64,000 bases of DNA, from positions 1,161,001-1,225,000 of the forward strand of contig NZ_CP063656.1 in the NCBI RefSeq assembly GCF_015209725.1, written 5' to 3'. Every line of letters starts with the position of its first letter. Positions within the stretch are counted from its first letter, which is position 1. Below the pieces are notes generated by a model that saw only the letters and a program-made list of their open reading frames with translations, was not told where the DNA came from and did no database searches. The translations under genes were made by a program, and so were the position numbers. This document shows, one piece after another, positions 51,262-60,537 of the stretch. This DNA is from Lysobacter ciconiae (GTDB lineage: Bacteria > Pseudomonadota > Gammaproteobacteria > Xanthomonadales > Xanthomonadaceae).

Positions 51262-54102
51262 ATGAAGTCGCATGCATCCCAGCGCGCCCGCGCATGGAAA
51301 CTGGGTATCGCCGGAGCAGGCGTACTCGCGCTGGCCGCCTGCGGTGGCGGTGGCGGTGGCACCATCATCCGTCCCGAGCCGCCGCCGGCGCCGCCGCCGA
51401 TTCCGCCACCGGACGATGAGCCGGCACCGGGCCCACAGCCCGACTTCGATGCCCATCTGGTGCTCACCAACACCGATGCCGCGCACGCCGCCGGTTTCAC
51501 CGGTGCGGGCGTCACCATTGGTGTGCTGGACAGCGGCATCCGCCGCGACCACCCGACGCTGGACGGCCGGGTCACCAGCAGCTTCACCTACCTGGATCCG
51601 CGCCGGAACAACCTCAACATCGATGACGTGCTCGGCCACGGCACGGTCGTGGCGCAGCTGGCGGGCGGTCGCCGGTTCGGCGACTGGCCCGGCGGCATCG
51701 CCCCGGACGCCACGTTCGTCTCCGCGCGGATCATCTCCGATGCGCCTCCGTCCGATGACGGCTCGGGTCGCGGCAACGAGGTCACCGACGGGTCCTGGCT
51801 GGGCGACATCCACAGGGACCTGATCACCGGTGGGGCGCGGATTTCCAACAACTCCTGGGGCGGTCTGTACTGGACCGGTGGTGACAAGGTCACCCGAACC
51901 TTCGTCGACGCGCTCAAGCCCTTCGTGGTGGATTGGGGCGGCCTGGTCGTATTCGCGACCGGCAACGAAGGCAAGGCCAACCCCAGCGATACCGCCGCAT
52001 TGCCCAGCATGGGCGCCGGCGCCAACATCCTCGAGCGCGGCTGGCTCGCGGTGGGCGCGCTGGACACGCTGGAGCCGACCAAGCTGGCGAATTATTCCAA
52101 CGCCTGTGGCATCGCCCAGAACTATTGCCTGGTCGCGCCTGGCTACGTGGTGTTCACCGACGTGCTGGACACGGTCGGCAAGCCGACCTATTGGGTCGGC
52201 AAGGGCACGTCCTACGCCGCGCCGCAGGTGTCGGGCGCGGCTGCGGTGGTCTGGCAGGCCTTCCCGTACTTCTCCAACGATGAGGTCCGACAGACCCTGC
52301 TGGGCACCGCGGTCGACCTGGGTGCGCCTGGCGTGGATCCGGTCTTTGGCCACGGCCTGCTGGACGTTGGCAAGGCCGCCAAGGGTCCGGGTCGGCTGGA
52401 CTGGGGGCAGATGAGCGCCGCGTTCGATGGCGGCCGTTCCATCTGGTCCAACGACCTGACCGGGGCGGGCGGCATCACCAAGACCGGCGACGGCGACCTC
52501 GACCTCACCGGCAGGAACAGCTACCGCGGCAAGACCATCGTCAACGAAGGTTCGCTGGCATCGCTGTACGACATCCCGGGCGATACCGACATCGGCCACG
52601 ACGGCCTGCTGTTGCTCGATGGCGTGTCCGTGAAAGGCTCGCTGCGCAACGAGGGCATCGCGGCGTTCTACGGCGAGGATCCCAAGGGCACGGTGCATAC
52701 CATCGGCGGCGACTTCACCCAGACGTCGACCGGCGTGTTCGCCTTTGACCTCGGCTCCAGGGTGAACGTCAAGGGCCGCGCCACGATCAATGGCGAGGTG
52801 CTGGTCACCGGCGTCACCGAGGGTTACGTGCGCTCGGCGCGGGAGACTTTCCTGACCGCCGAGGGTGGGCTGTCGGGCGCGTTTACTGCGGCGTCCTCCA
52901 GCAACAACCTGTTCCTGCAGGCAACGCTGGGGCACGACTTTGAAAGCGCCTGGCTGGACATCCAGCGACTGGACGTCCTCACCACCGCGCAGTCACTGCG
53001 TTTGAGCCCGACCGCGGTCAGCGGCGCCGCGCGGGTCGAGGGTGCGTTCCGCGGCCTCGATCGCGACGGCACGGGCGTGACCGGATCGGCCGGGCCGGGT
53101 GCGATGGGCGGCTTCATCACCGGCGCCGGGGCGATCCAGTCGACCGTGTCGGCTGCCGGTGCGGAGCGCACGCTGGCGAGCCTGTCCGGCGAGATGCACG
53201 CGGCGGACACCGCGTTCGCCACGATGGCGATGGACGATGGCCGCCACGCGCTGGAGTCGCGCCTGGACGGGCTCTCCAGTGGCAACGTCGTCAGCCTGGG
53301 CAGCTGGGCCAGTCGTCACGGCGGCGAGCGCGCGATGTGGTCGCAGTCGCGGTTGGACGCCAACTCCTGGTTGCTGGGCCACGACCAGCGCATCGGGCGC
53401 AACCTGACCCTGGGCTTCGCCTTCGGCCAGACCGACGGTTACGCGCACAACCCGCTGCGTCAGGACCGGGAGCACAACCGCCAGTACGAGAGCCAGCTCT
53501 ACGCCGCCTGGGAGTTCGATGGCAGCTATCTGCTGGGCCGCTTCGCCGCCGGCCGCATGGACCGCAGCACCCAGCGCCAGATCGTGCTGGGCAGCCAGAG
53601 CCACGGCGTCGCGGCGGATTACGCCAGCCGCTACTCCAGCTTCGGCGTGCAGGCGGGCCACCGCTTCGCGCTCGGCGCGGGCACCCTGACCCCGTACGTG
53701 GGGACCGAGTCCCTGCAGCTGGACCGCGACGGTTTCAGCGAGCAGGGTGCGGTCGGGTTCGGCCTGACCACCGGCGACTCGCAGCTGGATGCAACGCGGG
53801 CGCTGGCGGGTGTGCGCCTGCAGCAGCCGTGGGCTTTGGGCGGCCTCAAGCTGACCATGCAGGGCCGGCTGGAATGGCAGCGCCTGCTGTCGCAGTCGGG
53901 CACCGCCATCGATGCGCGCTTTACCGGCATGGATGCGTGGTCGCCGATCACCGGCGGCGGGATGGCCAAGGAAGCCACCGTGCTCGGCTTCGGCCTGCGC
54001 AGCGATCTGCCGCTGGGCCGGCTGGGCTTCGATCTGAATGCGCGCAACGAAAACGGGCGCACCTGGACGGGTGCCTACGCCAACTGGACGGTCGGGTTCT
54101 GA
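51262..54102 (+). CDS. Autotransporter subtilisin-like serine protease with lipobox
   Basis: The 946-residue protein has a signal sequence ending LALAAC (Cys27, lipobox), a Gly and Pro-rich linker, and an S8 peptidase domain with Asp90 (GVLDSGI), His126 (GHGT), oxyanion Asn in SNNSWGG (N196/197) and Ser317 (GTSYAAP). A beta-helical passenger segment with TKTGDGDLDLTGRNSYRGKT follows. The autotransporter beta-barrel takes up about the last 270 residues, ending GAYANWTVGF. It should be exposed at the cell surface and may cleave itself or other surface proteins. A lipidated subtilisin autotransporter is the design of Bordetella SphB1, which processes an adhesin. Confidence 0.9.
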   Translation: MKSHASQRARAWKLGIAGAGVLALAACGGGGGGTIIRPEPPPAPPPIPPPDDEPAPGPQPDFDAHLVLTNTDAAHAAGFTGAGVTIGVLDSGIRRDHPTLDGRVTSSFTYLDPRRNNLNIDDVLGHGTVVAQLAGGRRFGDWPGGIAPDATFVSARIISDAPPSDDGSGRGNEVTDGSWLGDIHRDLITGGARISNNSWGGLYWTGGDKVTRTFVDALKPFVVDWGGLVVFATGNEGKANPSDTAALPSMGAGANILERGWLAVGALDTLEPTKLANYSNACGIAQNYCLVAPGYVVFTDVLDTVGKPTYWVGKGTSYAAPQVSGAAAVVWQAFPYFSNDEVRQTLLGTAVDLGAPGVDPVFGHGLLDVGKAAKGPGRLDWGQMSAAFDGGRSIWSNDLTGAGGITKTGDGDLDLTGRNSYRGKTIVNEGSLASLYDIPGDTDIGHDGLLLLDGVSVKGSLRNEGIAAFYGEDPKGTVHTIGGDFTQTSTGVFAFDLGSRVNVKGRATINGEVLVTGVTEGYVRSARETFLTAEGGLSGAFTAASSSNNLFLQATLGHDFESAWLDIQRLDVLTTAQSLRLSPTAVSGAARVEGAFRGLDRDGTGVTGSAGPGAMGGFITGAGAIQSTVSAAGAERTLASLSGEMHAADTAFATMAMDDGRHALESRLDGLSSGNVVSLGSWASRHGGERAMWSQSRLDANSWLLGHDQRIGRNLTLGFAFGQTDGYAHNPLRQDREHNRQYESQLYAAWEFDGSYLLGRFAAGRMDRSTQRQIVLGSQSHGVAADYASRYSSFGVQAGHRFALGAGTLTPYVGTESLQLDRDGFSEQGAVGFGLTTGDSQLDATRALAGVRLQQPWALGGLKLTMQGRLEWQRLLSQSGTAIDARFTGMDAWSPITGGGMAKEATVLGFGLRSDLPLGRLGFDLNARNENGRTWTGAYANWTVGF

Positions 54103-54156
54103 CCTGACCCACCCGGCGCGTGGCCTGCATGGCTGCGCGCCGGAGCGGTGGTTTCC

Positions 54157-54179
54157 AACGGGCAGCAGGGCTGCCCGTT
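54157..54179. terminator. Hairpin between convergent autotransporter and liuA genes
   Basis: AACGGGCAGC (54157-54166) and GCTGCCCGTT (54170-54179) form a perfect 10-bp stem with a 3-nt loop, 54 bp after the autotransporter stop and 12 bp before the liuA stop. The plus strand continues ATTGCT, a weak T run. Confidence 0.6.
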
Positions 54180-54190
54180 ATTGCTGGCGA

Positions 54191-55363
54191 TCAGCTGCGG
54201 TCGTCGAACAGCTCGCGGCCGATCAGCATGCGCCGGATCTCGTTGGTGCCGGCGCCAATCGCGTACAGCTTGGCGTCGCGCAGGATGCGCCCGGCCGGGT
54301 ACTCGTTGATGTAACCGTTGCCGCCCAGGGTCTGGATGACTTCCAGTCCGACCTGCACCGCCGCCTCGCTGGCGTGCAGCAGGCAGGACGCGGCATCCAC
54401 CCGGCTGCGATGGCCGGCGTCGTAATCGCGCGCGACCTGGTAGGCGAAGGCGCGGCTGGATTGCAGCGCGGTGTACATGTCGGCCATCTTGGCCTGCATG
54501 ATCCCGAAGGTGCCAATCGCCGCGTCGAACTGGCGGCGCTCGCGGACGTAGGGCAGGGCAATGTCCATGGCGTCCTGCATCAGCCCGATCGGGCCGCCGG
54601 TCAGCACCAGCCGTTCGGTGTTCAGGCCGCTCATCAATACCTTGACGCCCAGGTTGACCTCGCCGAGCACGTTCTCGACCGGGATCTCGCAGTTCTGGAA
54701 CACCAGCTCGCAGGTGTTGGATCCGCGCATGCCCAGCTTGTCGAGCTTCTGCGCGGTGCTGAAACCCAGCATGCCGCGCTCGACGATGAAGGCGGTCATG
54801 CACTTGCTGCCGGCCTCCTTGCCTGCGGTGCGCATGTAGACCACCAGCACGTCGGCCTCCGGGCCGTTGGTGATCCACATCTTGTTGCCGTTGGCGACCC
54901 AGACGTCGTCGCCGCCATCCACGGAGCGAAGCTCGGCGTGGCAGCTCATCGAACCGACCACGTCGGAACCGGCGCCAGGCTCGCTCATCGCCAGCGCGCC
55001 CTTCCACTCGCCGCTGCAAAGCTTGGGCAGGTACTTGCGGCGCTGGGCCTCGTTGCCGTTGAGGTAGAGGTTGTTGACGCACAGGTTGGAGTGGGCGCCG
55101 TAGCTCAGGCCGACCGAACCGGACGCGCGGGAGATCTCCTCCATCGCCACCAGGTGGGCCAGGTAGCCCATGCCGCTGCCGCCGTATTCGGGGTCGACGG
55201 TCAGGCCGAGCAGGCCCATCTCGCCAAGCTTCGGCCACAGGTCCTGCGGAAACGCATTGTCTTCGTCGATCTGTTGCGCGCGCGGCGCGATCTCGGCTTC
55301 GGCAAACCGGCGCACGGCGTCGCGCAGCGCGTCGATCTCGTCACCCAGCGGAAAAGCACGCAT
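54191..55363 (-). CDS. liuA: Isovaleryl-CoA dehydrogenase
   Basis: A 390-residue acyl-CoA dehydrogenase flavoenzyme that oxidises isovaleryl-CoA in leucine catabolism. It has ALAMSEPGAGSDV (substrate/FAD loop), SYGAHSNLCVNNL, YVRERRQFDAAIGTFGIMQ and LGGNGYINEYPAGRILRDAK near the end; the catalytic glutamate of this group sits in the helix before SNTCELVFQNCE-type loops and is not assigned here. AGGAGA lies about 7 bp before the ATG at 55363. A GC-rich hairpin separates it from the leucine dehydrogenase gene. Confidence 0.92.
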   Translation of the reverse strand: MRAFPLGDEIDALRDAVRRFAEAEIAPRAQQIDEDNAFPQDLWPKLGEMGLLGLTVDPEYGGSGMGYLAHLVAMEEISRASGSVGLSYGAHSNLCVNNLYLNGNEAQRRKYLPKLCSGEWKGALAMSEPGAGSDVVGSMSCHAELRSVDGGDDVWVANGNKMWITNGPEADVLVVYMRTAGKEAGSKCMTAFIVERGMLGFSTAQKLDKLGMRGSNTCELVFQNCEIPVENVLGEVNLGVKVLMSGLNTERLVLTGGPIGLMQDAMDIALPYVRERRQFDAAIGTFGIMQAKMADMYTALQSSRAFAYQVARDYDAGHRSRVDAASCLLHASEAAVQVGLEVIQTLGGNGYINEYPAGRILRDAKLYAIGAGTNEIRRMLIGRELFDDRS

Positions 55364-55387
55364 CCCAAATCTCCTGAATTGAAAGCA

Positions 55388-55410
55388 CGACGGGGCACTC
55401 GGCCCCGTCG
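55388..55410 (-). terminator. Hairpin downstream of leucine dehydrogenase
   Basis: CGACGGGGC (55388-55396) and GCCCCGTCG (55402-55410) form a 9-bp stem with loop ACTCG. On the minus strand it is followed by TGCTTTCAATT, a moderate T run, so it can end the leucine dehydrogenase transcript before liuA. Confidence 0.65.
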
Positions 55411-55437
55411 CGTTGTTGCATTACCGCCCGCGGCTGA

Positions 55438-56535
55438 TCAGCTGCGGACGCGACCCTTGAAGCGCGGGGTGCCGCGGCCCATCGGCAGCTTCAGCTTGCC
55501 GATCGAGGCGATGCGCTCCTCGCCCAGGCGGTCGGCGGCCTTGTAGGTCGGGATGCCGTCGCGGTCGGCGATCTCGAAGATGCGGGTCAGGTTGTGGTAG
55601 ATCGTCCGCATCATGCGCATCGCGCGCTCGCGGTTGTAGCCGTCGATCTCCAGCGAGACGTTCATCACGCCGCCGGCGTTGACCGCGTAGTCCGGCGCGT
55701 AGAGGATGCCGCGCTTCTGCACTTCATCGCCCATCGCGTCGTTGGCCAGCTGGTTGTTGGCCGAGCCGCAGATGACCTTCGCCTTCAGGCGCTGCAGGGT
55801 CTCTTCGTTGATGGTGCCGCCCAGCGCGCACGGCGAGTACACGTCGGCGGGGACGTCGTAGATCTCGTCCAGGCCCACGGCCTCGGCGCCGTACTCGGTC
55901 ACGGCCTTCTCGACCAGGCCCTGGTTGATGTCGGTGACGAAGATCTTCGCGCCGCGCTCCTTGAGCAGCTTCACGAACTCCATGCCGACGTGGCCCAGGC
56001 CCTGCACGGCGTAGCTGTACTTGCCGACTTCTTCATCGCCGAAGCGCTTGTTCAGCGACGCCATCAGGCCCTGCAGGGTGCCGTAGGCGGTGAACGGCGA
56101 CGGGTCGCCCGAACCGCCGTGGACTTGGTGCACGCCGGTGACGTACTCGGTCTCGCGGAACACGAACTCCATGTCGTTGACGTCGATGCCGACGTCCTCG
56201 GCGGTGATGTAGCGACCGCCCAGGGTCTCCACGAAGTGGCCGAACGCGCGGAACAGCATCTCCGACTTGTCGGTGGCCGGGTTGCCGATGATCACGGCCT
56301 TGCCGCCGCCCAGGTTCAGGCCGGCGACCGCGTTCTTGTAGGTCATGCCGCGGCTCAGGCGCAGGACGTCATTGAGCGCCTCGGCCTCGGACTTGTAGGG
56401 CCACATGCGAGTGCCGCCCAGCGCGGGGCCCAGAGTGGTGTTGTGGATGGCGATGATCGCCTTCAGGCCGGCATCCTTGTTGTGGCAAAACACCACCTGC
56501 TCGTGGCCGCTGGTGTCGAGGGTTTCAAAAATCAT
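55438..56535 (-). CDS. Leucine dehydrogenase (Glu/Leu/Phe/Val dehydrogenase family)
   Basis: It deaminates leucine and other branched-chain amino acids to 2-keto acids with NAD, feeding the liu pathway. The 365-residue protein has LGPALGGTRMW, GLNLGGGKAVIIG (catalytic lysine), AEDVGIDVNDM, a Rossmann motif VQGLGHVGMEF and CGSANNQLA. The ATG at 56535 starts at the family N-terminus MIFETLD; upstream in-frame starts add unrelated Arg-rich sequence. It is divergent from icmF. Confidence 0.92.
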   Translation of the reverse strand: MIFETLDTSGHEQVVFCHNKDAGLKAIIAIHNTTLGPALGGTRMWPYKSEAEALNDVLRLSRGMTYKNAVAGLNLGGGKAVIIGNPATDKSEMLFRAFGHFVETLGGRYITAEDVGIDVNDMEFVFRETEYVTGVHQVHGGSGDPSPFTAYGTLQGLMASLNKRFGDEEVGKYSYAVQGLGHVGMEFVKLLKERGAKIFVTDINQGLVEKAVTEYGAEAVGLDEIYDVPADVYSPCALGGTINEETLQRLKAKVICGSANNQLANDAMGDEVQKRGILYAPDYAVNAGGVMNVSLEIDGYNRERAMRMMRTIYHNLTRIFEIADRDGIPTYKAADRLGEERIASIGKLKLPMGRGTPRFKGRVRS

Positions 56536-56598
56536 CAAGAGCTCCGGGTCGGCGGTGATTGCGCGGGTGCGCTGGCGCCAAGATTCGTGTAAGTCATT

Positions 56599-56614
56599 GA
56601 ATCCGCGTGGATTC
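56599..56614. promoter_or_regulatory. Candidate operator between leucine dehydrogenase and icmF
   Basis: GAATCC GCGT GGATTC is a palindrome with 6-bp arms, 64 bp upstream of the leucine dehydrogenase start in the 286-bp divergent region. It could bind a regulator of branched-chain catabolism. The icmF side has TACAAT at 56780-56785 as a possible -10. Confidence 0.3.
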
Positions 56615-56821
56615 GCCAATGCAGGCCGAGTGTTTCCCGGTCGCAGGGGCGCTAGTCTAATCGAATCGCGGCGGCGTCTATTGCTGCGCTGCGGCATTCG
56701 CGCATTCAGAAACTCGCGGCCATTCAGCGTGCCCGGCGAGCGGCACGCGGGTTAGCGCAGGGGCGGTCGGGCGGCACGCTACAATCACGCCAAACCCCTT
56801 TGCCTGCACGGATCGAGCGTC

Positions 56822-59800
56822 ATGAGTACTCCTGCCAGCCAGCTTTCCCAGCCCGCCACCGCCAGCAATTCGGCCACCGCCCGTACGCCGTTGCGCTTCG
56901 TCACCGCCGCCAGCCTGTTTGACGGCCACGACGCGGCGATCAACATCATGCGCCGGCTGATCCAGTCGCTCGGCGCGGAGGTCATCCACCTGGGCCACAA
57001 CCGCTCGGTGGAGGACGTGGTGCGCGCGGCGCTGCAGGAGGACGCCGACGCCATCGCGCTGTCGTCCTACCAGGGCGGCCACGTGGAGTACCTCAAGTAC
57101 ATGGTCGACATGCTCAAGGAGCGTGGCGCGGCGCACATCAAGGTCTTCGCCGGCGGCGGCGGCACCATCACGCCGGAGGAGATCCGCGAGCTCGAGGCCT
57201 ACGGCGTGGAGCGCATCTACCACCCCAACGACGGCATGAAGATGGGCCTGGTGGAGATGATCGAGGATGTGGTCAAGCGCGCCGAGGACGCCCGCGTGGG
57301 CGCCGACGCGCCCGAATCCGCGCCGTCGATCACCGACGAGATCGCGATCGGCAAGATGCTGACGGCGATCGAGGAAGACCAGTTCGACGAGCACGCGCTG
57401 GCGACGCTACGTAAAGAGTGGCAGTTGGCCGGCAGCCGCACGCCGGTCATCGGCATCACCGGCACCGGCGGCGCGGGCAAGTCTTCGGTCACCGATGAAT
57501 TGCTGAACCGCTTCCTGTCCCACTTCCCGGAGATGCGCCTAGCGGTGATCTCGGTCGATCCGACCCGCCGCCGCACCGGTGGCGCGCTGCTGGGCGATCG
57601 CATCCGCATGAACTCGCTGCGCTCCAAGCGCGTGTACATGCGCTCGATGGCGACCCGCCGCCAGCACGCCGCGACCAATATCGTGCTCAAGGACAGCATC
57701 GGTTTCCTGAAGGGGCTGGGCTACGACCTGGTGATCGTGGAGACCGCCGGCATCGGCCAGAGCGATTCGGAGATCGTCGATCTGGTCGACTTCCCGATGT
57801 ACGTCATGACCAGCGACTTCGGTGCGCCCAGCCAGCTGGAGAAGATCGACATGCTCGACTTCGCCGAACTGGTGGTGCTGAACAAGTACGACAAGCGCGG
57901 CGCCGAGGACGCGCTGCGCGACATCCGCAAGCAGTGGAAGCGCAACCGCGTCGCGTTCCAGACCAAGGACGAGGACGTGCCGGTCTACGCGACCATCGCC
58001 AGCCAGTTCAACGACCCCGGCATCAGCTGGATGTTCTCCAACCTGTGCCGGCTGATGCGCGAGAAGGTGCTCAACGACGGCGAAGGCAAGGAGAGCCGCC
58101 AGCTCGCGCCAGCGCACTGCGACTTCCAGCCCGACATCGACACCAGCCTGAAGGAGCCGCGCGCCACGGTGCTGATCCCGGGCCCGCGTGTGCGCTACCT
58201 GGCCGAGATCGCCGAGCAGGGCCGCAGCATCAACCGCCAGATCGAGACCCAGGCCGAGATCGCCGACCGCGCGCAGGCCATGTGGCTCGCGCTGAAGGGG
58301 CTGGGTGATGACGCACTGCCCGAGGCGCTGGACCTGTACGGCTCGGCGGCGATCACGCCCGGCGGCGGGCAGGCCGGGCTGGGCACCGTCGAAGTCGCCA
58401 GCCCGTCGCCCGCCGTGCCCGTGCCCCCGGAAAACGAGGTGCCGGCCGTTGCCGACGACACGCAGGCGCCCGACCGCACCCTGCTGACCCTTCGCCAGCG
58501 CTACAACGACGCGATCCAGTCGCTGACCGCCGACGCGGTCAAGCTGCTGCGCCAGTGGCCGGAGCGGCTGAAGTCGATCACCGACGAGATCACCGAATAC
58601 GAGGTGCGCGGCAAGAAGATCCGGGTCGAGAACTACCGCGAATCGCTCAGCCACCAGCTGGTGCCGAAGATCGCCGCGCCGACGTACAAGTCCTGGGGCG
58701 AGCTGCTGACCTTCCTGCAGAAGGAAAACCTGCCCGGCCATTACCCCTACACCGGCGGCGTGTACCCGTACCGCCGCACCGGCGAGGACCCGATTCGCAT
58801 GTTCGCCGGCGAGGGCACGCCGGAGCGCACCAACCGTCGCTTCCATTACCTGTCCGTCGGCCAGCCCGCCGCGCGCCTGTCCACCGCGTTCGACTCGGTC
58901 ACGCTGTACGGCGAGGACCCGGCGCCGCGCCCGGACATCTTCGGCAAGATCGGCAACTCCGGCGTCAACATCGCCAGCCTGGACGACATGAAGAAGCTGT
59001 ATTCCGGCTTCGACCTGTGCGCGCCGACCACCAGCGTGTCGATGACCATCAACGGCCCCGCGCCGATGATCCTGGCGATGTTCATGAACTGCGCCATCGA
59101 CCAGCAGGTGGAGAAGTACCTGCGCGAGGATGACGCCCGCTGGGCGGAGGCCAGCAAGAAGATCGACGCGATGTTCAAGGACGCCCCGCGCCCGCAGTAC
59201 AGCGGCGAGCTGCCCGAGAGCAACGACGGCCTGGGCCTTGGCCTGCTGGGCGTCAGCGGGGACCAAGTAGTGGACGCGGCGACCTACCAACGCATCAAGG
59301 AGTACACGCTCAAGACCGTGCGCGGCACCGTGCAGGCCGACATCCTCAAGGAGGACCAGGCCCAGAACACCTGCATCTTCAGCACCGAGTTCGCGCTGCG
59401 GATGATGGGCGATATCCAGCAGTACTTTGTCGACCACGGCGTGCGCAACTTCTACTCGGTGTCGATCAGCGGCTATCACATCGCCGAGGCCGGGGCGAAC
59501 CCGATCAGCCAGCTGGCCTTCACCCTGAGCAACGGTTTCACCATCGTCGAGTACTACCTGGCGCGCGGCATGGACATCGACGACTTCGCGCCCAACCTGT
59601 CGTTCTTCTTCAGCAACGGCATGGACCCGGAGTACACGGTCATCGGCCGCGTCGCTCGCCGCATCTGGGCCCGCGCCATGCGCGAGCGCTACGGTGCGTC
59701 CAGCCGCAGCCAGATGATGAAGTACCACATCCAGACCAGCGGCCGGTCCCTGCACGCGCAGGAGATCCAGTTCAACGACATCCGCACCACGCTGCAGGCC

Positions 59801-60490
59801 ATGTACGCGCTGTTCGACAACTGCAACAGCCTGCACACCAACGCCTACGACGAAGCGATCACCACCCCGACCGAGGAAAGCGTGCGCCGCGCGGTCGCGA
59901 TCCAGATGATCATCAACAAGGAGCTGGGGATCAATTTCAACGAGAACCCCTGGCAGGGCAGCTTTGCCGTGGATTACCTCACCGACATGGTCGAGGAAGC
60001 CGTCTACAAGGAGTTCGAGGCGATCAGCGAGCGCGGCGGCGTGCTCGGCGCGATGGACACCATGTACCAGCGCGGCAAGATCCAGGAAGAGTCGATGTAC
60101 TACGAGCGCAAGAAGCACGACGGCAGCCTGCCGCTGGTCGGCGTCAACACCTTCCTGCCCAAGGAGCACGCCGGCGAAGTCACCACCGAGATCGAACTGA
60201 TCCGCTCAACCCCGGAAGAGAAGGGCCAGCAGATCGAAAACGTCCGCAACTGGCAGGGCAATCGCAACCAACTGGCGCCGCGCGGCGAAACGTCGCACAG
60301 TCATGAAGTGGGGACCGACGGCGCAGGGGAAGAAGCGCACGACGGACACGGACTGGGGTATCTGCAGAAGACAGCGCGCGAGCGGAAGAATGTGTTTGAG
60401 GCGCTGATTGAGGCGGTCAAGACGCACTCGCTCGGACAGATCTCGCATGCGTTGTATGACGTGGGTGGGGAATATCGGCGGAATATGTAG
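56822..60490 (+). CDS. icmF: Fused isobutyryl-CoA mutase with GTPase chaperone
   Basis: The 1,222-residue protein has the complete IcmF layout: an N-terminal B12-binding domain with DGHDAAI (cobalt-ligand His36), a MeaB-like G-protein domain with P-loop GTGGAGKSS (Lys220) and NKYDKRG, a linker, and the C-terminal mutase barrel (YPYTGGVYPYRRTGEDP, SISGYHIAEAGANP). It interconverts isobutyryl-CoA and n-butyryl-CoA with adenosylcobalamin, and some members also act on isovaleryl-CoA. The GTPase part protects and reloads the cofactor. Proximity to leucine and branched-chain genes agrees with valine or leucine carbon flow. The sharp GC drop begins immediately after its stop. Confidence 0.93.
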   Translation: MSTPASQLSQPATASNSATARTPLRFVTAASLFDGHDAAINIMRRLIQSLGAEVIHLGHNRSVEDVVRAALQEDADAIALSSYQGGHVEYLKYMVDMLKERGAAHIKVFAGGGGTITPEEIRELEAYGVERIYHPNDGMKMGLVEMIEDVVKRAEDARVGADAPESAPSITDEIAIGKMLTAIEEDQFDEHALATLRKEWQLAGSRTPVIGITGTGGAGKSSVTDELLNRFLSHFPEMRLAVISVDPTRRRTGGALLGDRIRMNSLRSKRVYMRSMATRRQHAATNIVLKDSIGFLKGLGYDLVIVETAGIGQSDSEIVDLVDFPMYVMTSDFGAPSQLEKIDMLDFAELVVLNKYDKRGAEDALRDIRKQWKRNRVAFQTKDEDVPVYATIASQFNDPGISWMFSNLCRLMREKVLNDGEGKESRQLAPAHCDFQPDIDTSLKEPRATVLIPGPRVRYLAEIAEQGRSINRQIETQAEIADRAQAMWLALKGLGDDALPEALDLYGSAAITPGGGQAGLGTVEVASPSPAVPVPPENEVPAVADDTQAPDRTLLTLRQRYNDAIQSLTADAVKLLRQWPERLKSITDEITEYEVRGKKIRVENYRESLSHQLVPKIAAPTYKSWGELLTFLQKENLPGHYPYTGGVYPYRRTGEDPIRMFAGEGTPERTNRRFHYLSVGQPAARLSTAFDSVTLYGEDPAPRPDIFGKIGNSGVNIASLDDMKKLYSGFDLCAPTTSVSMTINGPAPMILAMFMNCAIDQQVEKYLREDDARWAEASKKIDAMFKDAPRPQYSGELPESNDGLGLGLLGVSGDQVVDAATYQRIKEYTLKTVRGTVQADILKEDQAQNTCIFSTEFALRMMGDIQQYFVDHGVRNFYSVSISGYHIAEAGANPISQLAFTLSNGFTIVEYYLARGMDIDDFAPNLSFFFSNGMDPEYTVIGRVARRIWARAMRERYGASSRSQMMKYHIQTSGRSLHAQEIQFNDIRTTLQAMYALFDNCNSLHTNAYDEAITTPTEESVRRAVAIQMIINKELGINFNENPWQGSFAVDYLTDMVEEAVYKEFEAISERGGVLGAMDTMYQRGKIQEESMYYERKKHDGSLPLVGVNTFLPKEHAGEVTTEIELIRSTPEEKGQQIENVRNWQGNRNQLAPRGETSHSHEVGTDGAGEEAHDGHGLGYLQKTARERKNVFEALIEAVKTHSLGQISHALYDVGGEYRRNM

Positions 60491-60537
60491 CATAAAATCG
60501 CTAGTCGGGTTGTAACTTATATTGGGGAAGAGGTGGC

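Noticed and set aside
57539..60169. Long minus-strand open frame (876 codons) inside icmF
   Set aside because: It lies fully antisense to an intact icmF with all catalytic motifs; composition is that of a high-GC shadow frame.
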